DNA from: Kineosporia babensis
Lineage (GTDB): Bacteria > Actinomycetota > Actinomycetes > Actinomycetales > Kineosporiaceae
NCBI RefSeq assembly: GCF_021129305.1
Contig: NZ_JAJOMB010000001.1
Location: 186,001 to 250,000 of the forward strand
Reading direction: 5' to 3'
Length of the DNA stretch: 64,000 nt
Positions within the stretch are counted from its first letter, which is position 1; each line of letters opens with the position of its first letter. The notes under the pieces were generated by a model. That model had not been told where the DNA came from. It searched no databases and worked only from the letters and a program-made list of their open reading frames with translations. The position numbers were made by a program, and so were the translations under genes. Shown one piece after another: positions 33,245 to 41,294 of this stretch.

Positions 33245-34360
33245 TCAGCGGTACTCGCAAAGCGCCCCGAACATGTCCGACCGCTCCATCTTGCGCCCCT
33301 CGGCCATCCAGTCCGCGGTCTCGAAGAACTTCTCCTTGTCGACGATGCCGTAGATCTTGTCCATCGCCGTCCAGTCCCGGGAGCCCTGCATGGCCTCGAC
33401 CGCGCGGGCGACTCCGGCCGCGTCCTGGTTCTTCTGCGCCTTGAGGTACACGTCGGCCCACGCACAACCCACGTCGAGAACCACGTCGTCAGCCAGCACG
33501 CTCAACCGGATCGGCCCCTCCTTCGGCACGCTCACCGCCTTGAAACCGTCGGGAACCTTGACGTCGGCGAGGAGTTCCTGAATCGTCGCGGCCTTGTCGT
33601 CGGGCAAGACGTGGGAATCCGGGAGCGAGGCCATGAACTCCTCCTCGCTGACCTGCTTCAGATCGGCGATTGCCGCGTAGAACTGCTCGCGGGTGTCCAA
33701 ACCGTCGCCGTAGACCATGGCTGTGAGACCGGCGTGCCGGAAGTAGAGTTCGAAGCCGTCCCGGTCGGAGAACTTGGACCGGTCCCACACCGCACCTGGG
33801 CGGCCGAAAATCGTGATCGGCTGCATCCCCATCTCGGTACTGATCGTCGGCGTACCGTCCTCTTCCAGTACTGAGCTGCCCTTCTTGTACTGGATACTCA
33901 GCCTCGCCCCCTTCGTGGAATAACCGATATCGTCGGAATCAGCGCCCGCAGTCTTCCAGTCCGGGTTGTCCATCAGGAAGTACGGCATCCCGTCGCCGGT
34001 CAGCGGTTCCTGCGGAAGCCCGGGAGTACCGGACTTCTTCACTACCCCAGCCGGTTCGACAGCGGCAGTGTCACGGCCGAAGAACTGCATCGGCAGCGCG
34101 ACCGCCAGGACCACCGCCACCGCGGCCGCCGCCCCCAGCAGCCACCAGGAGCGCCGGGGCGGCCGGCGCCGCACCCCGATCAGCACCACTTCTTCAGCCT
34201 TGAGGTCTTCGGGCTCTGGGTAGGAACTTTCGGGCACAGACATGATGGTCTCCAGGAGGTCCTGCCCGGCCTGGTGAAGAGCAGGGGCCACGAGCGGAAC
34301 CTCGGCCGCCGACCGGGGCTGCGCACCGCGCAACAGCTCGTCGAGTTCTCGGTCGTTCAT
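33245..34360 (-). CDS. Membrane partner of ECF sigma factor, copy C
   Basis: The 371-residue paralogue has an N-terminus with QAGQDLLETIMS, a membrane helix (about 72-95, WWLLGAAAAVAVVLAVALP) and an ectodomain starting with MPYFLMDNPDWK. Its two cysteines (in VGCAWADVY and the final LCEYR) sit where the other copies have theirs. The middle of the ectodomain is more divergent than the ends, as expected if it binds a different signal. It overlaps sigma C by 4 bp. The function as anti-sigma or co-sensor is inferred. Confidence 0.7.
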   Translation of the reverse strand: MNDRELDELLRGAQPRSAAEVPLVAPALHQAGQDLLETIMSVPESSYPEPEDLKAEEVVLIGVRRRPPRRSWWLLGAAAAVAVVLAVALPMQFFGRDTAAVEPAGVVKKSGTPGLPQEPLTGDGMPYFLMDNPDWKTAGADSDDIGYSTKGARLSIQYKKGSSVLEEDGTPTISTEMGMQPITIFGRPGAVWDRSKFSDRDGFELYFRHAGLTAMVYGDGLDTREQFYAAIADLKQVSEEEFMASLPDSHVLPDDKAATIQELLADVKVPDGFKAVSVPKEGPIRLSVLADDVVLDVGCAWADVYLKAQKNQDAAGVARAVEAMQGSRDWTAMDKIYGIVDKEKFFETADWMAEGRKMERSDMFGALCEYR

Positions 34361-34950
34361 GACTTTCCCTCCTTCGGCTCGAGCATCGTCGGAACACCTC
34401 TCACATGTCCGGCCTTCGCGCTTTTGTGACCGTAAAACATCCCTGAAGAATGATTTTCGAGAAGTATGCGCATGCGTTTGCGGGCCCGGGACAGCCGGGC
34501 CCGCACCACCTGGGACGAAAGACCGAGCGCAACAGCGATTTCCCGGGGCGCCAGCTGCTCCCAGACCGCCAGTTCCAGCACCTCACGGTCATGCGGTTCG
34601 AGCTGGGCCATCAGCTCACGCACCGCTCGTACCTCAAGCAGCTCACTGGTCGGATCATGGGTGACCAGGTGCTCGCGCAGCTCCAGGCGCAGCTTCTCAC
34701 CGAGCTGGTGGCGGCGTTGCTCTCCTCGGCCGTGATTGGCCAGAGTCAGCCGGGCCACGCCGAAAAGCCAGAGCCGGGACTCGTCTCCGGGCGGCATCTC
34801 GGCCCGGCGGCGCCAGGCGACCAGAAAGATCTCGGCGACCAGATCGGCGGAGTCGTCCAGGCTGCCGACCCGGCGCAGTGCGTAGGCCAGCATGGCCTGG
34901 AAGTTGTCGGCATACAGACGCCGGAATCGGTCGTCGGCAGAGGTCACCAC
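34357..34950 (-). CDS. ECF sigma factor, copy C
   Basis: The protein of about 197 residues has region 2 (FRRLYADNFQAMLAYALRRV, DSADLVAEIFLVAWRR) and region 4 (LEPHDREVLELAVWEQLAPR, QVVRARLSRARKRM). GTG at 34950 is 36 bp from the TGTCAC motif, as in the other copies; the frame is open further upstream. A tail of about 30 residues ends in LEPKEGKS, similar to PKEGKA in copy A, which also marks common descent. It is the first cassette of the array, directly after the galactose mutarotase gene on the same strand. Confidence 0.87.
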   Translation of the reverse strand: MVTSADDRFRRLYADNFQAMLAYALRRVGSLDDSADLVAEIFLVAWRRRAEMPPGDESRLWLFGVARLTLANHGRGEQRRHQLGEKLRLELREHLVTHDPTSELLEVRAVRELMAQLEPHDREVLELAVWEQLAPREIAVALGLSSQVVRARLSRARKRMRILLENHSSGMFYGHKSAKAGHVRGVPTMLEPKEGKS

Positions 34951-34997
34951 AGAACGCACATGTCCGGCCGCCGTCGTTTTGTGACAGCGGCCGGACA
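34951..34997 (-). promoter_or_regulatory. Conserved leaderless promoter of sigma cassette C
   Basis: TGTCCGGCCGC and GCGGCCGGACA (34961-34997) are perfect 11-bp inverted repeats enclosing TGTCAC, which again lies 36 bp before the chosen GTG. This is the most symmetrical of the three copies. The edge lies 8 bp before the stop of the mutarotase gene. Confidence 0.7.
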
Positions 34998-35005
34998 GAA
35001 GATTC

Positions 35006-36109
35006 TCAGACCGAGAAGGCCCAGTCGGTGACCGTGGAGTACTTCTCACCGGGGCGCAGGACGATCGAGGGGAAGTCCTCGTGGTTCGGCGCGTCAGGGA
35101 AGTTCTGGGTCTCGATGCACAGGCCGGCCGCCGGGCCGTAGACCACGCCGCCCTTGCCGATGTCCGAGCGGTCGAGCTGGCTGCCGGTGTAGATCTGCAC
35201 GGCCGGCTCGGTGGTGGTGACGACGAGTGTGCGGCCGCTGGCGGTGTGCTTCAGCTCGGCGCAGAAGTGCAGGTCGTCCTGGGCATGACCGTGGCCGTGA
35301 CCGTGACCCGCGTCGTCGGCGGCGGGCTCGTCCTCGTCCAGCACCAGGTTGTGGTCCAGGTTGAGGAAGTCGAGTTCCTGAGCGGTGCGCAGGTCCATCG
35401 GGGTGCCGACCACGTGGGCGATCTCGCCGGAGGGCAGCAGTTCCTGGTTGACCGGGGTGTAGTGACCGGAGGCGACCCGGAGGGTGTGGCCGTCGGTCGA
35501 GCCACTCGAGGCGCCGGCCAGGTTGAAGTAGGCGTGCTGGGTCAGGTTGACCACGGTCGGGGCGCTGGTGGTGGCCTCGTAACGGATCCGGAACTTGCCG
35601 CCCGGCAGCAGCAGGTAGTCGACCTGCACGGTCAGCTCACCGGGGTAGCCCTGGTCGCCGTCCGGGCTGGTCAGGCTCAGGCGCAGGCCGCTCTCGATCG
35701 GCGTGGCCGTCCAGATCCGCCGGTTGAAGCCGTCCACCCCGCCGTGCAGCGAGTTGGCCCCCTCGTTCGCGCTGACCTGGTACTCGGTGCCGTCCAGGGT
35801 GAACCGGGAGCCCGTCAGGCGGTTGGCCACCCGGCCGATCAGCGCGCTGATGTAGGCCTTGGTGTTCTCGTAACCGGCCACGTCGTCGAAGCCGAGCACG
35901 ACATCGACCCGGCCCTCGCCGGCGCCGGCGGGCACCTCGAGCGACTGGATGTTGCCACCCAGGGTCAGCACGCTCACCCGCAGCGTGCCGTCGTCCATGA
36001 TCCACCGCTCCACCGGCTCACCGGCGGAGGTGACCCCGAAGGCGGAGCGTTCGTAAACGATCGTCCCGGGGGTGTCGGAGCTGTCTGTGGCGATGTCAGT
36101 TGAGGTCAC
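35006..36109 (-). CDS. galM: Aldose 1-epimerase (galactose mutarotase)
   Basis: The 367-residue protein matches GalM. The sugar-binding Arg/Asn segment is SALIGRVANRLTGSRF, SLHGGVDGFNRRIW carries a conserved His, LTQHAYFNLAG carries the catalytic His, and the Glu is in the C-terminal LCIETQNFPDAPNH. It interconverts alpha- and beta-anomers of aldoses in the cytoplasm. A His-rich insert (HGHGHGH, about residue 283) is unusual and may bind metal. GTG at 36109 is favoured over longer frames because a TAGAGT -10 box lies 9-14 nt upstream, suggesting a leaderless or near-leaderless transcript. Confidence 0.93.
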   Translation of the reverse strand: MTSTDIATDSSDTPGTIVYERSAFGVTSAGEPVERWIMDDGTLRVSVLTLGGNIQSLEVPAGAGEGRVDVVLGFDDVAGYENTKAYISALIGRVANRLTGSRFTLDGTEYQVSANEGANSLHGGVDGFNRRIWTATPIESGLRLSLTSPDGDQGYPGELTVQVDYLLLPGGKFRIRYEATTSAPTVVNLTQHAYFNLAGASSGSTDGHTLRVASGHYTPVNQELLPSGEIAHVVGTPMDLRTAQELDFLNLDHNLVLDEDEPAADDAGHGHGHGHAQDDLHFCAELKHTASGRTLVVTTTEPAVQIYTGSQLDRSDIGKGGVVYGPAAGLCIETQNFPDAPNHEDFPSIVLRPGEKYSTVTDWAFSV

Positions 36110-36122
36110 AGCCCAACACTCT

Positions 36123-36211
36123 AACTTGAGACTGGGGGCCCCTCCCGGCCCTCTAGGGCTGGGGGAACTCGAGCCTTTGTGCCAGCGCGAGGCTCCCGTA
36201 CGTCTCAAGTT
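36123..36211. other. Structured intergenic region with 10-bp terminal inverted repeat
   Basis: AACTTGAGAC (36123-36132) and GTCTCAAGTT (36202-36211) are exact inverted copies enclosing smaller pairings such as GAGCC/GGCTC and CCCT/AGGG. The region lies between the end of the ABC exporter operon and the galM start on the same strand, so it may be a branched terminator. Confidence 0.45.
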
Positions 36212-36218
36212 GGTAGTG

Positions 36219-38102
36219 CTACTCGACCGCATCCACCGGCTGGGCGAACTGGGCGGCGTAGAGCCGGGCGTAGGCACCCTGCTGTTCGATCAGCCCGGCG
36301 TGATTGCCCTGCTCGACGATCCGGCCGGACTCCATCACCAGGATCACGTCCGCGTCCCGGATGGTGGAAAGCCGGTGCGCGATCACGAAACTCGTCCGGT
36401 TCTTCCGCAGCGACCCCATCGCCTGCTGGATCAGCACCTCGGTGCGGGTGTCGACCGAGCTGGTGGCCTCGTCCAGGATCAGGATCTGCGGCCTGGCCAG
36501 GAACGCCCGGGCGATCGTGATCAGCTGCCGCTCACCGGCACTCACGTCGCTGGCCTCGTCGTCCAGCACCGTGTCGTACCCGTGCGGCAGCGTCCGCACG
36601 AAGGTGTCCACGTGGGTGGCCTGGGCGGCCGCCACGATCTCCTCCTGGGTGGCGTCGTCGGCCCCGTAGGCGATGTTCTCGGCGATCGTGCCGCCGAACA
36701 GCCAGGCGTCCTGCAGCACCATCCCGAACTGCTCGCGCAGATCGTCCCTGGTCATCTGCGCGGTGTCCACGCCGTCCAGCCGGATCTGCCCGCTGTTCAG
36801 CTCGTAGAACCGCATCAGCAGGTTGACCAGCGTGGTCTTGCCCGCCCCGGTGGGCCCGACGATGGCCACCGTCTGCCCCGGCTCGACCCGCAGCGAGAGG
36901 TTCTCGATCAGCGGCTGGTCCGGCACGTACCGGAAGCTCACCTCGTCGAACTCGACCAGACCGTCCACCTTTTCGGGGTGCTGCGGGCTGCCCGGGTCGC
37001 TCTCCTGCTCCTTGGCGTCGAGCAGGGCGAAGATCCGCTCGGCCGAGGCGATCGCCGACTGCAGCAGGTTGGCCATGCTGGCCACCTGGGCCAGTGGCTG
37101 GCCGAACTGCCGGCTGTAGGTGATGAAGGCGGTGACCTCGCCGATGCTGAGGTGCCCGTTCGCCACCCGCAGCCCGCCGACCACGGCCACCAGCACGTAG
37201 TTCAGGTTGCCGATGAACATCATCGAGGGCTGGATCAGCCCGGAGATGAACTGGGCCCGGAACGCGGACTGGAACAGCTCGTCGTTGTGCTCGTCGAAGG
37301 TGCGCTGGGCCTGCTCCTGCCGGCCGAACACGGTGACCAGCTGGTGCCCGGTGTACATCTCCTCGATGTGCCCGTTCAGCCGGCCGGTGCTGCCCCACTG
37401 CTTGACGAACTGCGGCTGCGCCCGCTTGCCGATGATGCCGGTGACCGCGATCGACAACGGCACGGTGACCAGGGCGATCAGGGCCAGCAGGGGCGAGATC
37501 CAGAACATCATGGCGAGCACGCCGATGATCGTCAGGAGCGAGGTGACCAGCTGGCTGAAGGTCTGCTGCATCGACTGCTGCAGGTTGTCCACGTCGTTGG
37601 TGACCCGGCTGAGCACCTCACCGCGCGGCTGCTTGTCGAAGTAGCTCAGCGGCAGCCGGGCCAGCTTGGCCTGGGTCTGCTCGCGCAGGCCGTAGACCGC
37701 CCGCTGCACCAGCACGGCCACCAGCCGGCCCTGCATCAGGGCCAGGCCGAAGGCGGCCAGGTACACCGCCAGGACCTGGAACAGCAGGTCGCGCACCCGG
37801 CCGAAGTCGATCCCGGCCGCGCGGTCCAGCACCGCGCCGTCGAAGATCACGTCGGTGGCCTCGCCGAGCAGCTTGGGCCCGATCACGCTGCAGATCACCG
37901 AGCCCAGGCCGAGCAGCAGGGCGCCGATCAGCAGATGCCGCTGGGGGCGCAGCAGACCCAGCAGGCGCCGGGCCGAACCCTTGAAGTCGAGCGCCTTTTC
38001 GGTGCTCGGCCCGGCCATGTGGGCACCCGGCCCACCGCCCGGACGGGGACCGCTGGGGCCGGGACCGCGGGCCGGGACCTTCTCTTCGGTCTCGCTGGTC
38101 AC
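36219..38102 (-). CDS. ABC transporter, fused permease/ATPase, subunit 2
   Basis: The 627-residue protein joins a six-helix type IV exporter domain (about 55-345) to an ATPase with Walker A GPTGAGKTTL, Q-loop, signature SAGERQL (SxGE type) and Walker B ILILDEATSSVD. A Pro/Gly-rich N-terminal tail of about 50 residues precedes the membrane part. Its GTG start overlaps the upstream ABC gene by 4 bp, so the two form a heterodimeric exporter (similar to LmrCD/TM287-288 types). The substrate (drug, lipid or peptide) is unknown. The Walker B glutamate is present, so this is probably the catalytically competent half. Confidence 0.92.
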   Translation of the reverse strand: MTSETEEKVPARGPGPSGPRPGGGPGAHMAGPSTEKALDFKGSARRLLGLLRPQRHLLIGALLLGLGSVICSVIGPKLLGEATDVIFDGAVLDRAAGIDFGRVRDLLFQVLAVYLAAFGLALMQGRLVAVLVQRAVYGLREQTQAKLARLPLSYFDKQPRGEVLSRVTNDVDNLQQSMQQTFSQLVTSLLTIIGVLAMMFWISPLLALIALVTVPLSIAVTGIIGKRAQPQFVKQWGSTGRLNGHIEEMYTGHQLVTVFGRQEQAQRTFDEHNDELFQSAFRAQFISGLIQPSMMFIGNLNYVLVAVVGGLRVANGHLSIGEVTAFITYSRQFGQPLAQVASMANLLQSAIASAERIFALLDAKEQESDPGSPQHPEKVDGLVEFDEVSFRYVPDQPLIENLSLRVEPGQTVAIVGPTGAGKTTLVNLLMRFYELNSGQIRLDGVDTAQMTRDDLREQFGMVLQDAWLFGGTIAENIAYGADDATQEEIVAAAQATHVDTFVRTLPHGYDTVLDDEASDVSAGERQLITIARAFLARPQILILDEATSSVDTRTEVLIQQAMGSLRKNRTSFVIAHRLSTIRDADVILVMESGRIVEQGNHAGLIEQQGAYARLYAAQFAQPVDAVE

Positions 38103-39835
38103 GCCACCGCCTCCTGCTCGGTCAGCTGGGACAGGACGATCTCGCGGTACGTCTCGTTGCGGGCCATCAGTTCGCGGTGCTTGCCGACCCCGACGATCCG
38201 GCCGGCGTCCAGCACCACGATCTGGTCGGCGCCCCGGATCGTGCTGACCCGCTGGGCCACGATCAGCACGGTGGAGTCACCGGTCTCGGTGGCCAGGGCC
38301 GCCCGCAGCGCCGCGTCGGTGGCGTAGTCGAGGGCCGAGAACGAGTCGTCGAACAGGTAGATCTCCGGTCGGCGGACCAGGGCCCGGGCGATCGAAAGCC
38401 GTTGCCGCTGACCGCCGGAGACGTTGGTGCCGCCCTGCGCGATCGGGGTTTGCAGACCTTCGGGCATCTTGCTCACGAAGTCCTTGGCCTGGGCGACCTC
38501 GAGCGCGTGCCAGAGCTCCTCGTCGGTGGCCTCGGGCCGGCCGTAGCGCAGGTTGCTGGCCACCGTGCCGGTGAACAGGTACGGCTTCTGCGGGACCAGG
38601 GCAACCGCCTCGGCCAGCCGCTCGGGGGCCAGGTCGCGTACGCTCACGCCGTCCACCAGCACCTCGCCCTCGGTGGCGTCGAACAGCCGCGGAACCAGGT
38701 TGAGCAGCGTGGTTTTCCCGCTACCGGTGCTGCCGATGATCGCGGTGGTCTGGCCGGGCAGAGCGCTCAGGTCAAGAGCCTCCACCACCGGACGCTCGGC
38801 TCCTGGATAGCGGAACGAGACGTTGCGCAGGTCGAGACGTCCGTGCAGGGCGCCGGTGGGTTTCGGCTGGGCCGGCGGCACCACGCTGGTCTCGGTGCCC
38901 AGGACCTCCTCGATCCGCTCGGCCGAGACCTCGGCGCGCGGCACCATCATGAACATGAAGGTCGCCATCATCACCGAGAGCAGGATCTGCATCAGGTAGC
39001 TCAGGAAGGCGGTGAGCTCGCCGACCTCGAGCTGGCCGGCGTCGATCCGGTGCCCGCCCCACCACAGCACGGCCACGCTGGAGAGGTTGAGCACCAGCAT
39101 GACCACCGGGAACATCAGGGCCAGCAGCCGGCCGATGGCCAGCGAGACGTCGAACAGATCGGTGTTGGCCCGCTCGAACCGGGCCCGCTCGCGCTCGTCG
39201 CGCACGAACGCCCGGATCACCCGGATCCCGGCGATCTGCTCGCGCAGCACCTGGTTGATCCGGTCCAGACGCTCCTGGGTGAGCCGGAACAGCGGGCGCA
39301 TCCGGACGATGATCAGGGTGACCGCGACCCCGAGGGCCGGGACCGCGATCGCCACCGAGCCGGACAGCGGCACGTCCAGGCGCAGGGCCAGGAAGATGCC
39401 GCCGATGCTCATGATCGGCGCGGAGACCATGAAGGTCAGCGTCATCAGGACCAGCATCTGGACCTGCTGCACGTCGTTGGTGGTGCGGGTGATCAGGGTG
39501 GGGGTGCCGAACTGGCCGACCTCACGGGCGGAGAACGACTGCACCCGGGCGAACAGCGCGCCCCGGACGTCGCGGCCCAGGGCGGCGGCGGTGCGGGCAC
39601 CGAAATAGACGGCCGCGGCCAGGGCGAAGATCTGGATCAGGCTGACGCCGAGCATGGCGCCGCCGACCCTCAGGATGTAACCGGTGTCCCCGGTGACCAC
39701 CCCCTGGTCGATGATGTCGGCGTTCAGGGTGGGCAGATAGAGGGTGGCGACCGTCTGGATGAGCTGGAACAGCACCACCCAGCCGATGGCCTGGGAATAG
39801 GGGCGCAGACGTGCGCGAAGCAGTTGGACGAGCAC
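38099..39835 (-). CDS. ABC transporter, fused permease/ATPase, subunit 1
   Basis: The protein of about 578 residues has a six-helix exporter domain, Walker A GSTGSGKTTLLNLV, signature VSGGQRQRLSIARAL and a Walker B stretch IYLFDDSFSALD. Here Asp replaces the usual catalytic Glu after the strand, which marks a degenerate site as in other heterodimeric exporters. GTG at 39835 is chosen because TACTGT lies at -12 to -7 and MsbA-like relatives start just there (LVQLLRARLRPYSQA); ATG 39862 is an alternative. It is paired by a 4-bp overlap with subunit 2. Confidence 0.9.
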   Translation of the reverse strand: MLVQLLRARLRPYSQAIGWVVLFQLIQTVATLYLPTLNADIIDQGVVTGDTGYILRVGGAMLGVSLIQIFALAAAVYFGARTAAALGRDVRGALFARVQSFSAREVGQFGTPTLITRTTNDVQQVQMLVLMTLTFMVSAPIMSIGGIFLALRLDVPLSGSVAIAVPALGVAVTLIIVRMRPLFRLTQERLDRINQVLREQIAGIRVIRAFVRDERERARFERANTDLFDVSLAIGRLLALMFPVVMLVLNLSSVAVLWWGGHRIDAGQLEVGELTAFLSYLMQILLSVMMATFMFMMVPRAEVSAERIEEVLGTETSVVPPAQPKPTGALHGRLDLRNVSFRYPGAERPVVEALDLSALPGQTTAIIGSTGSGKTTLLNLVPRLFDATEGEVLVDGVSVRDLAPERLAEAVALVPQKPYLFTGTVASNLRYGRPEATDEELWHALEVAQAKDFVSKMPEGLQTPIAQGGTNVSGGQRQRLSIARALVRRPEIYLFDDSFSALDYATDAALRAALATETGDSTVLIVAQRVSTIRGADQIVVLDAGRIVGVGKHRELMARNETYREIVLSQLTEQEAVA

Positions 39836-39942
39836 GTCGACACAGTACTCCCGGGCAACCATTCCAGTGCCGGAATTACTTGTCCAGGGCCGCTCGCAGA
39901 TCTGTCCTGCGAGCGGCATCCAGCCTTGCATCAGGGCCGAGG

Positions 39943-41169
39943 TCAGGCCTGGTCGGCCTCGCGCTCGTTGATCGCCGAGATGACCAGCTCGCAGACCTCG
40001 CGGACGGCGCCGTGGCCGCCGGACTTGGTCAGGGTGAGCCGGGCCAGGGCCATCACGTCGGCGTGTGCGTTGGCCACCGCGATCGGCCAGCCGACCATCC
40101 GCAGGCAGCCCAGGTCGTTCACGTCGTTACCGACGTAGGCCACCCGCGCCGGGTCCAGCCCCTCGGCCGCCAGCCACTCCTTCAGCGCCTGGGCCTTGTC
40201 GGACTGGCCGTGGATCACCGGGATCTGCAGCTTGGCGCCGCGGGCGGCGACCACCGGGTTGACCTCGGTGGACAGGATCAGCATCTTCAGCCCGGCCTGG
40301 CGGGCCAGCTTGATGCCCATGCCGTCCTCCCGGCTGACCCGCACGCTCTCCAGACCCTCCTGGGTCAGGACGGCCGAGTCGTCGGTGTGCACCCCGTCGA
40401 AGTCCATCACCAGGGCGTCCACGTCGATCAGGGGCAGACCGTCGATCCGCTCCTGCTCCTCCAGCACCGCCGCCCGCAGCCGGGCGATGTGCAGGTCGTC
40501 GGGGGTGTCGATCTCCATCGCGTGCGCCTCGTTCACCCGCTGCGCCACCAGGGTCCCGAAGAACCGCCGGCCGTGCCGGCGCAGGCCGTCGGTGCGCATC
40601 GCGTAAAACGCTCCGGTCTCCCGGAATTCGGTGTCGCGGTCCTGCCGGCGCGGCCGGAAGCCCGGGTCGTGGTTGATCCCGATCAGCCCGTCCGGACCGT
40701 ACTTCCACAGGAAGCCGTGGTTTTCGACCGCGGAGAAGGCGCAGTCGGCCTCACCGGCCAGCACCCGGCCGACCGCCGCGTCCAGGTCCGCCGGGTTCAT
40801 GAACGGGCTGGTGCACTGCACCAGGACGGTGACCTCGGGGGCCGGGCCGTCGCCCTGGATCTCGTTGATCGCGTGCAGCACAGCCGATTCCGAGGAGGCG
40901 GTGTTGCCGGAGATGGCCGAGGGACGGACCACCACCTTGGCCCCGGCCCGGCGGGCCTCCTCCTGGATGCCGGCGTGGTCGGAGCTGACGTAGACCTCGT
41001 CGATCAGCTCGGACTGGCGGCAGGCGGTGACCGCGCGCATCAGCAGGGTGCGCCCGCCGACCGGCTCGAGGTTCTTGAGCTTGACCCCCTGGGAACCGCC
41101 GCGGGCGGGGATGACAGCGACGACTCGGGGACGGTTCTGGGCGGTCTGGGCGGGTGGTGCGTCACTCAC
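39943..41169 (-). CDS. neuA: CMP-nonulosonate cytidylyltransferase fused to HAD (KdsC-like) phosphatase
   Basis: The 408-residue protein has two domains. The N-terminal cytidylyltransferase (about 14-240) shows IPARGGSQGVKLKN (CTP loop), LVQCTSPF and METxTPDD-type residues (MEIDTPDD). The C-terminal HAD domain (about 250-400) resembles KdsC, with nucleophile motif DFDGVHTDD, LSTEVNPVV, GQSDKAQAL and the acidic GNDVNDLGC, all intact. The first would activate a nonulosonic acid with CMP, and the second would remove a 9-phosphate from the precursor. The fusion suggests that the synthase makes a phosphorylated product. It is last in a probable operon with neuB. Confidence 0.9.
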   Translation of the reverse strand: MSDAPPAQTAQNRPRVVAVIPARGGSQGVKLKNLEPVGGRTLLMRAVTACRQSELIDEVYVSSDHAGIQEEARRAGAKVVVRPSAISGNTASSESAVLHAINEIQGDGPAPEVTVLVQCTSPFMNPADLDAAVGRVLAGEADCAFSAVENHGFLWKYGPDGLIGINHDPGFRPRRQDRDTEFRETGAFYAMRTDGLRRHGRRFFGTLVAQRVNEAHAMEIDTPDDLHIARLRAAVLEEQERIDGLPLIDVDALVMDFDGVHTDDSAVLTQEGLESVRVSREDGMGIKLARQAGLKMLILSTEVNPVVAARGAKLQIPVIHGQSDKAQALKEWLAAEGLDPARVAYVGNDVNDLGCLRMVGWPIAVANAHADVMALARLTLTKSGGHGAVREVCELVISAINEREADQA

Positions 41170-41233
41170 GAGGGTCCTCGGGACTAGCTCGAAACAGGGC
41201 CAGCAGCGCGACCAGCTGCAACAGGCACACCAT
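41162..41233 (-). CDS. Possible 23-residue leader peptide upstream of neuA
   Basis: An ATG at 41233 opens a 23-codon hydrophobic frame (starting MVCLLQLVALLALFR) whose stop overlaps the neuA GTG start by 8 nt (GTGAGTGA). No good ribosome-binding site precedes it. It may translationally couple neuA or may be chance. Confidence 0.22.
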   Translation of the reverse strand: MVCLLQLVALLALFRASPEDPRE

Positions 41234-41294
41234 GGCCGGGCCCCGGCAGGGCTTACCCGTCAGGATACCGCCCGTACGGAGTGCTCAGGTCGGC

